Below, piece by piece: positions 59,228 to 64,000 of a stretch of 64,000 nt of DNA. The stretch is taken from positions 442,394 through 506,393 of the forward strand of contig NZ_JADKQA010000001.1 of assembly GCF_015351765.1 (NCBI RefSeq). The letters run 5' to 3'. The DNA is from Clostridium vitabionis (GTDB lineage Bacteria > Bacillota > Clostridia > Lachnospirales > Lachnospiraceae). The notes beneath the pieces were generated by a model. The model worked only from the letters and a program-made list of their open reading frames with translations, made no database searches and was not told the DNA's origin. How positions within the stretch are numbered: the first letter of the stretch is position 1; the number at the start of each line of letters is the position of its first letter. The translations under genes and the position numbers were made by a program.

Positions 59228-60513
59228 AGAATTTTTATTTTTCTTCTGCCCCGGCACAATCGATCCTGCTGCTGGCCTTGTTCCTTACCCTGATTTTATC
59301 GCTTTTCCTGCTGCTTGCCGCTTACGGCCGGGCGCGTTGCCGATGGAAAAGCTGTCTGCATCTGTCTTTATTTCTGTTCTTCCTGGCCGTGTTGTCCGTG
59401 CTGGCGGAGGCTTTTTCCCGGATCAGCGAAGGACGGGAGTACAAGATATGGCTGCCTCTCCCGATGGGGCTGCTTTGGGGCATCACCTTAGTGGCAGATG
59501 TCCTGATGATCTGGGATCTTGCAGGGCTGTGGAGACGAGGAAAGCAGGCGCTCACCCGCGATTCCGTCAAACAGGCTCTGGATATGCTGCCAAGCGGTGT
59601 CTGCTATTTCACCCCGTCCGGGAGCGTTAAGCTGTGCAATCGGCAAATGGACACGTTATTCCGCACGATTTCCCATAGGGATCTCCAAACGCTTGCGGAA
59701 TTGCAGGATGCGCTGGCCGACTGCGATCCGGGAAGCGGAGTGACATGCCTCTCCCGGGAGAGACAGACCTATCTTTTTCCGGACGGCAAAGCGTGGCGGT
59801 ACCGGCAGGACGAGGTGAAAGCTTCGGACGGCGTCTGGTATACGGAAGCCATATTCTCGGATATCACGGAGCTGTACGAGAAAAATCTTGAGCTGAAAGC
59901 ACAGATCCAGCGGCTGAAAGCCATCTCCCGCGAATTAAAATGGCTCTCCGACAATGCCCTGATTCTTGCGAAAGAAAAGGAGGTGCTGTCTGCCAAGACG
60001 AAGCTGCATGACAATATGGGCGCGGGACTGATTGCCATACGGCACATTCTTCGCCACAGCCGGATGGAGGAAGCGGCAAATGCCGTGGATTTGTTCCGCC
60101 AGGCGGTCCGCGCCATCAAATATGATAACGCAGATCCGCAAGGGCGCAGTGAGCTGGATAAGTTCCTGCATGATGCCGGGGCAATCGGTGTAAACGTCAA
60201 TTTATTCGGAGAATTCCCGGGGCAGGGGGAGCTCCGGCGCGTCTTGATTCTTGCGATGCGGGAATGTCTGACAAACAGCGTGCGCCATGCCGGAGCGACA
60301 GCAATCGATATCGCGATGGAGAAAAAGGGAGGAAGCATTTCCGTGAGGATCACAAACAACGGGAGGCCTCCCGAAAACGAGGTGGTTCCCAAGGGCGGGC
60401 TTCGCAACCTGTACCATCATATCCTGGATTGCGGCGGTACGATGGAAATTCAGTCGAAGCCCAGATTTATGTTAACCGTGGTTCTCCCGGTGATCAAGGA
60501 GGGGTCTGAATGA
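59224..60513 (+). CDS. NarX/DesK-type sensor histidine kinase
   Basis: This 429-residue kinase has three N-terminal membrane helices (within residues 12-100), a PAS-like domain (about 115-215), and a coiled coil. The HPK7 phospho-acceptor is in TKLHDNMGAGLIAIRHIL (His262), followed by an HATPase domain whose N-box is MRECLTNSVRHAGAT; the G boxes are short (NNGRPPENE, KGGLRNLY). It probably phosphorylates the LuxR-type regulator encoded next, with which it shares an ATGA overlap. Signal unknown. Confidence 0.87.
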   Translation: MKNFYFSSAPAQSILLLALFLTLILSLFLLLAAYGRARCRWKSCLHLSLFLFFLAVLSVLAEAFSRISEGREYKIWLPLPMGLLWGITLVADVLMIWDLAGLWRRGKQALTRDSVKQALDMLPSGVCYFTPSGSVKLCNRQMDTLFRTISHRDLQTLAELQDALADCDPGSGVTCLSRERQTYLFPDGKAWRYRQDEVKASDGVWYTEAIFSDITELYEKNLELKAQIQRLKAISRELKWLSDNALILAKEKEVLSAKTKLHDNMGAGLIAIRHILRHSRMEEAANAVDLFRQAVRAIKYDNADPQGRSELDKFLHDAGAIGVNVNLFGEFPGQGELRRVLILAMRECLTNSVRHAGATAIDIAMEKKGGSISVRITNNGRPPENEVVPKGGLRNLYHHILDCGGTMEIQSKPRFMLTVVLPVIKEGSE

Positions 60514-61163
60514 AACGGGTTCTTATTGTCGAGGATCAGCGGATGCCCCGCGAGCACATGGAACGGATGCTTTCCGACAGCGGCAGGTACGAGCTGGCCG
60601 CCAGCCTCAACGGAGCGGATATTGCCTTGGTGAAATGCTGCCAGCAGCACATTGACCTGATTTTAATGGATGTCTGCACTTCCGGGAATAAGGACGGCAT
60701 TGAAGCTGCCGCGGAAATCAAGGCAAAATTTCCGAACATCAAGATTATCATCGTCACCTCCATGGTTGAGGTGGGTTACCTCGAACGCGCCAGGGCGGCA
60801 GGGGTTGACAGCTTCTGGTATAAGGATATCAGTCCGGAAGCGCTGATTGACGTGATCGACCGGACCATGGCGGGCGAACATCTTTTTCCGAACGAAACAC
60901 CGAAGGTGAAATTGGGGCTGGCCGAAAGCACGGAGCTGACGCCGAAGGAGATTGAGGTCCTGCGGCTTGTCTGCGACGGACTGGAATATGATGAAATCGC
61001 CGATCAGCTGTGTGTCTCAAGGAGCGCCGTCAAGTATCATGTTTCCAACATTTTATCCAAAACCGGATATGCCAACAGAACCCGGCTGGCCATCGCTGCG
61101 ACCAATAAGAAATTTATCGTTCCGAACCTCCCTGAGGAAAAGGAATTTTCCAAAACCAAATGA
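60510..61163 (+). CDS. NarL/LuxR-type response regulator
   Basis: A 217-residue regulator. The receiver has IVEDQRMPR, phospho-acceptor Asp54 in LILMDVCTSG, VTSM and the conserved Lys in FWYKDIS. A LuxR helix-turn-helix (ELTPKEIEVLRLVCDG, then QLCVSRSAVKYHVSNIL) ends the protein. Partner of the preceding kinase by overlap. Likely targets are its own operon or the genes to the right, whose promoters lie in 61230-61345. Confidence 0.93.
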   Translation: MKRVLIVEDQRMPREHMERMLSDSGRYELAASLNGADIALVKCCQQHIDLILMDVCTSGNKDGIEAAAEIKAKFPNIKIIIVTSMVEVGYLERARAAGVDSFWYKDISPEALIDVIDRTMAGEHLFPNETPKVKLGLAESTELTPKEIEVLRLVCDGLEYDEIADQLCVSRSAVKYHVSNILSKTGYANRTRLAIAATNKKFIVPNLPEEKEFSKTK

Positions 61164-61180
61164 CCGAAAACTTATCTGTG

Positions 61181-61212
61181 TATCCCGGCTGCCTTTGGAG
61201 CCGGGATATTTG
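61181..61212 (+). terminator. Terminator after the sensor-regulator operon
   Basis: TATCCCGGCT pairs with AGCCGGGATA, followed by a short TTTG. Confidence 0.65.
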
Positions 61213-61398
61213 CATCTGTTCAGCACAGGACGGGGAGCAAAGCTTCGCTCGATGTGCGGTTCTGGACAGGTGCAATTTTTTTTGAAAAATGTGCGCCAAC
61301 CTGTACTTGTGGGCAGGGCGCAACTGCGGTCAATCTGTGATAATGAAGCTGGGATGAATCTGCGTTGATGCTCTTTCTTCTGAATCGGAGGTGGTTTC
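61213..61398 (+). promoter_or_regulatory. Regulatory region upstream of the degenerate receiver gene
   Basis: It contains GCTTCGCTCGATG (inverse copy of a word at 7836-7848), the inverted pair ACAGGT and ACCTGT about 30 bp apart with a T8 tract between them, and an extended -10, TGTGATAAT (about 61337-61345). It is a candidate target of the LuxR regulator. Confidence 0.45.
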
Positions 61399-61782
61399 AT
61401 GCGGAGAGTTGTTGTTGATATGCAAAATGCCTTATTTGCCGACGCCGTGGCAACTGCTCTGCGGAATTTTGATTCGGATTTTGAGGTCTTTCAAAGTGAA
61501 AGCCCTGGCAAAACCACGGATCTGTGCGCCTTGACAGAAGCGGACATCCTGATCATGGAAGTCACGGCCTACACGCCTTGGAAGCTGGAGGAACGCATGA
61601 AAATTCGGGGTGAAGTGAAAGCACAGAATCCGGGCTGCAAAATTGTACTGGTTGTGGACGAGAACACCGAAAAGAAGCTGGCGGACAAGGTGCGTCAGGT
61701 GAAGAAGGACGGCCTTGTTGACAATTTCATCTACGGCTCTGTTTCTTCCACGTATCTTTCGGCGGTCATCGATGCTTTGTAA
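61399..61782 (+). CDS. Stand-alone degenerate receiver-like protein
   Basis: A 127-residue protein with the strand/helix rhythm of a CheY receiver (MRRVVVDMQN, ADILIMEVTAY, CKIVLVVDEN, LVDNFIYGSVSS). Where a receiver has its phospho-acceptor Asp there is Glu54. Only one of the two N-terminal acidic residues is present, and the conserved Thr/Ser and Lys are missing. It cannot be phosphorylated in the normal way and may act as a fixed-state adaptor, or be a related fold. GGAGG precedes the ATG. It lies between a LuxR-type regulator and a secreted repeat protein. Family not recognised with certainty. Confidence 0.65.
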   Translation: MRRVVVDMQNALFADAVATALRNFDSDFEVFQSESPGKTTDLCALTEADILIMEVTAYTPWKLEERMKIRGEVKAQNPGCKIVLVVDENTEKKLADKVRQVKKDGLVDNFIYGSVSSTYLSAVIDAL

Positions 61783-61949
61783 GGAGGAAGGCGGTGATGA
61801 AAGGGTGTGAAAGTATTGAATGAATCTCTATCTTCCGCATGGGTGGAGAAGGGAAGAAGCTCTCTCTGCCGTGCGAGAGAGCCGATTATACGAACCACAC
61901 GGTCAGATCACCCGGCAAAATGCCGGAAAGAAACAAGGAGGAATTGCTT

Positions 61950-64000
61950 ATGAAAGCAAAAATGAAACTGCATAAGCTGTTGAGCCTGCTCCTCGCCCTT
62001 GTGATGGTGGTGGGGCTGCTCCCGGCCATGAGCATGACGGCATTGGCAGAAACTACTAAGATTAGCAGTGTCAAAGTGCGAGGCGTTACCGAACCGAAAG
62101 CAGGTTCTTTTCCGACCACTGACGGTATTTCACTTGGAGAAAATATAGAAATAAAAAGTACTTGGTGTATGTATGACGACAAATCCGAAGATTATACGGA
62201 CGAGGTTGATCTTACAGTGCCTTTTGAGGGAGGCTCAAAATACGCACTTTTGATATTGGCTAAACCGAAAGACGGCTATGCATTTGCAGATGATGATGAT
62301 ATTGAAGTACGTTACAATGGTAGCGAGCTATTTTATGGTGAAGCCAAGAGGGATAGGGATAATTGCTTTGCAATACTTCCTGATAGTGCAGGCGAATTGG
62401 CAGGCTCTATGGCGATTTGGCTTCCCTTTACATTAGAGGGTGTGCATAAATACCCCATCAGCGTGACAGGCGGTAAGGCGACTGACGACGCAGGCACTGC
62501 AATCACCCAAGCGGAAGAAGGTACAGAGGTTACCCTGACCGCAAATGCGGCGCCTTCCGGTTATATATTTGACAAGTGGGTTGTAGAAAAAGGCAGTGTT
62601 CATTTTGCTAACGCAAACAATACGACAACCACATTTACAATGCCCAAGGGCTTTGTCAGCGTGAAAGCGACCTATAGTAAAACGACCTACACTGTAACCT
62701 TCGACGCCAACGGCGGTACGGGTACTATGACTGCTGTGCCAGGTGTTTCCGGCAGCTACGCACTCCCCGCAAATAGCTTTACTGCCCCTGCGGGCAAGCA
62801 GTTCAAGGGCTGGGCAACCAGTGCGGACGGCGAGGTTATTTCCGGTACAACGATTGATGTAACAGCCGATATAACGCTCTACGCAATCTGGGAGGAAGAT
62901 CCGACAGTTATCAAAACCGCAAACTGCATGATTACTGCTCCTGCTGCCGGTGAAACACCTGACTTCACAGCTGTTGCGTTTGATAGCAGCAAATACTCTG
63001 TTGTGGTCGATCACTGGGTTCTGCTTGAAGGCGAATCCCCTTATTATTTAACTTCAACTGATGTGTTTGAGGCGAGAAAAAGTTATTCCGTGCTAGTGAC
63101 ATTTACAGAAAACGAAGGTTATTCTTTTGATGATAATACAGCATTTACAATAAACGATACAATAGCAAACGGCTATTCTCATGATACAAAGGGTCGCAGG
63201 AAAGTCACGTTTACAGTTCCTGCGGAATCGACAGAGTACGCCATCACAGTGACAAACGGTAAAGCGACAGCAGGTGATGGCACTGAAATCACCGAAGCGG
63301 AAGAAGGTACAAAGGTTACCCTGATCGCAGTTGTGGCTCCTGACGGCCAGGTGTTTGATCATTGGGAAGTGGAAAGCGGAAGCGTCACTCTTGCGGACGC
63401 AACCAGCGAAACCACCACCTTTACCATGCCTGCCGGCGCGGTCAGCGTGGAGGCATCTTACAAGGAAGCACCGTCCTACTACTGGTGCTTCCTAGATACG
63501 GGGAGAAGTCCTCACGGCAAGATTAAATTCGACGATCTTTCCCGGGAGGAATCAAGTACAATGGGAGGATCGTTCCCTGCAGGGAAAGAACTAACCGCAA
63601 AAGCATATCCGGATGATGGCTACCAGTTCAAGGAATGGCAGAATGAATACGGGAAAGTGGTTTCTAAAAAGAATCCTTATTCATTCAACCTGAACAGAGA
63701 ATCCTGGCTGTATGCCATCTTCGAAGCGAAGGCTGAGGATGTCCCTGTTACCGAATATGCCATCACCGTAACCGACGGTAAGGCGGTAAGCGGAGACACT
63801 GATGGAATCAGCAAAGCGGCGGAGGGTGCAGAGGTTACCCTGACCGCAGATGCGGCTCCTGACGGCCAGGTGTTTGATCATTGGGAAGTGGAAAGCGGAA
63901 ACGTCACTCTTGCGGACGCAAACAGCGAAAACACCACCTTCACCATGCCTGCCGGCGCGGTCAGCGTGAGGGCATCTTACTTCTACTGGTGCGGCCTATA
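61950..64000 (+). CDS. Secreted protein with alternating InlB-like and Flg_new repeats (runs off window)
   Basis: The frame is open for 683 codons to the window end. A signal peptide (KLLSLLLALVMVVGLLPAMS, cleavage near residue 34) is followed by a unique domain (35 to about 160). Then come a B-repeat-like unit (166-245), one Listeria-Bacteroides repeat (about 247-316, YTVTFDANGGTGTM...LYAIW), a unique segment, a second B-like unit (about 430-508), a YYWCFLD unit (about 510-595) and a third B-like unit (603-678). At the very end SYFYWC begins another unit of the YYWC kind. The B-like units share FDHWEVESG and TTFTMPAGAVSV. AAGGAGG precedes the ATG. Probably a surface adhesin; the anchor is outside the window. 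Confidence 0.85.
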   Translation, partial: MKAKMKLHKLLSLLLALVMVVGLLPAMSMTALAETTKISSVKVRGVTEPKAGSFPTTDGISLGENIEIKSTWCMYDDKSEDYTDEVDLTVPFEGGSKYALLILAKPKDGYAFADDDDIEVRYNGSELFYGEAKRDRDNCFAILPDSAGELAGSMAIWLPFTLEGVHKYPISVTGGKATDDAGTAITQAEEGTEVTLTANAAPSGYIFDKWVVEKGSVHFANANNTTTTFTMPKGFVSVKATYSKTTYTVTFDANGGTGTMTAVPGVSGSYALPANSFTAPAGKQFKGWATSADGEVISGTTIDVTADITLYAIWEEDPTVIKTANCMITAPAAGETPDFTAVAFDSSKYSVVVDHWVLLEGESPYYLTSTDVFEARKSYSVLVTFTENEGYSFDDNTAFTINDTIANGYSHDTKGRRKVTFTVPAESTEYAITVTNGKATAGDGTEITEAEEGTKVTLIAVVAPDGQVFDHWEVESGSVTLADATSETTTFTMPAGAVSVEASYKEAPSYYWCFLDTGRSPHGKIKFDDLSREESSTMGGSFPAGKELTAKAYPDDGYQFKEWQNEYGKVVSKKNPYSFNLNRESWLYAIFEAKAEDVPVTEYAITVTDGKAVSGDTDGISKAAEGAEVTLTADAAPDGQVFDHWEVESGNVTLADANSENTTFTMPAGAVSVRASYFYWCGL

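Noticed and set aside
62433-63881. Several minus-strand open frames with related sequences in the last 1.6 kb
   Set aside because: They resemble one another only because the sense strand encodes repeats. The plus-strand frame is open without interruption from 61950, with signal peptide and ribosome site.

Overview
The window is a chromosomal segment of a GC-rich Clostridia, most likely Lachnospiraceae. Pointers are an mraZ-rsmH-ftsL-PBP division cluster, an Amt-PII fusion, direct-sulfhydrylation MetY, parE-parC, short aromatic cell-wall-binding modules on exported proteins, and paired sensor proteins upstream of a LuxR-type regulator and a repeat-rich surface protein. The genus cannot be fixed from sequence alone. 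All calls come from reading motifs and codons; no database search was run.

Layout. 1-236 is the 3' end of an IS30-type transposase cut by the window edge, followed by about 840 bp with no convincing gene. 957-5808: mraZ operator, mraZ, rsmH, ftsL, a class B PBP and a small SDR. 5963-9620: aspS and pyk. 9621-9960: a perfect 135-bp duplication belonging to a dispersed intergenic repeat family. 10040-18408: nitrogen assimilation (gltB, gltD, Amt-PII fusion). 18486-28163: metY, a convergent metallophosphoesterase, an RluA-type synthase, parE-parC-deoD and asd. 28307-31846: topB, a left-handed beta-helix transferase and a CBS protein. 32005-35850: tRNA-Gly(CCC) followed by a decayed island with a tyrosine integrase, a zinc-ribbon gene cut by an intact IS30-type element, and a 5'-truncated esterase carrying cell-wall-binding modules.

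36027-49384 is mixed housekeeping and surface material: patatin, RibU-type S component, idi, a secreted wall-binding protein, metF, an unusual DUF5131-part/DUF4186 protein, a Na/Pi cotransporter with PhoU domain, tatD, a HAD phosphatase, a PcrA-like helicase, a polysaccharide deacetylase and a small secreted wall-binding protein. 49445-54435 is a minus-strand glutamate-type module: TAXI lipoprotein, GltS symporter, CitB-type regulator and CitA/DcuS-type kinase. 54654-57469 is trkA-trkH. 57551-64000 is a signalling cluster: a 7TM sensor with a degenerate kinase end, a NarX-type kinase, a LuxR regulator, a degenerate receiver protein, and a secreted protein with alternating repeats that runs off the window.

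Functionally, nitrogen and glutamate handling appears twice: GOGAT plus ammonium uptake at 10-18 kb, and sodium-coupled glutamate uptake with its own two-component system at 49-54 kb. Intact housekeeping genes are tightly packed, often with ATGA overlaps, and are separated by clear hairpin terminators and promoters with TTGNNN-17-TATAAT-like boxes. The most interesting parts are the DUF5131/DUF4186 fusion, the GltS-TAXI-two-component cluster, the kinase/degenerate-kinase/degenerate-receiver/surface-protein cluster, and the dispersed repeat family.
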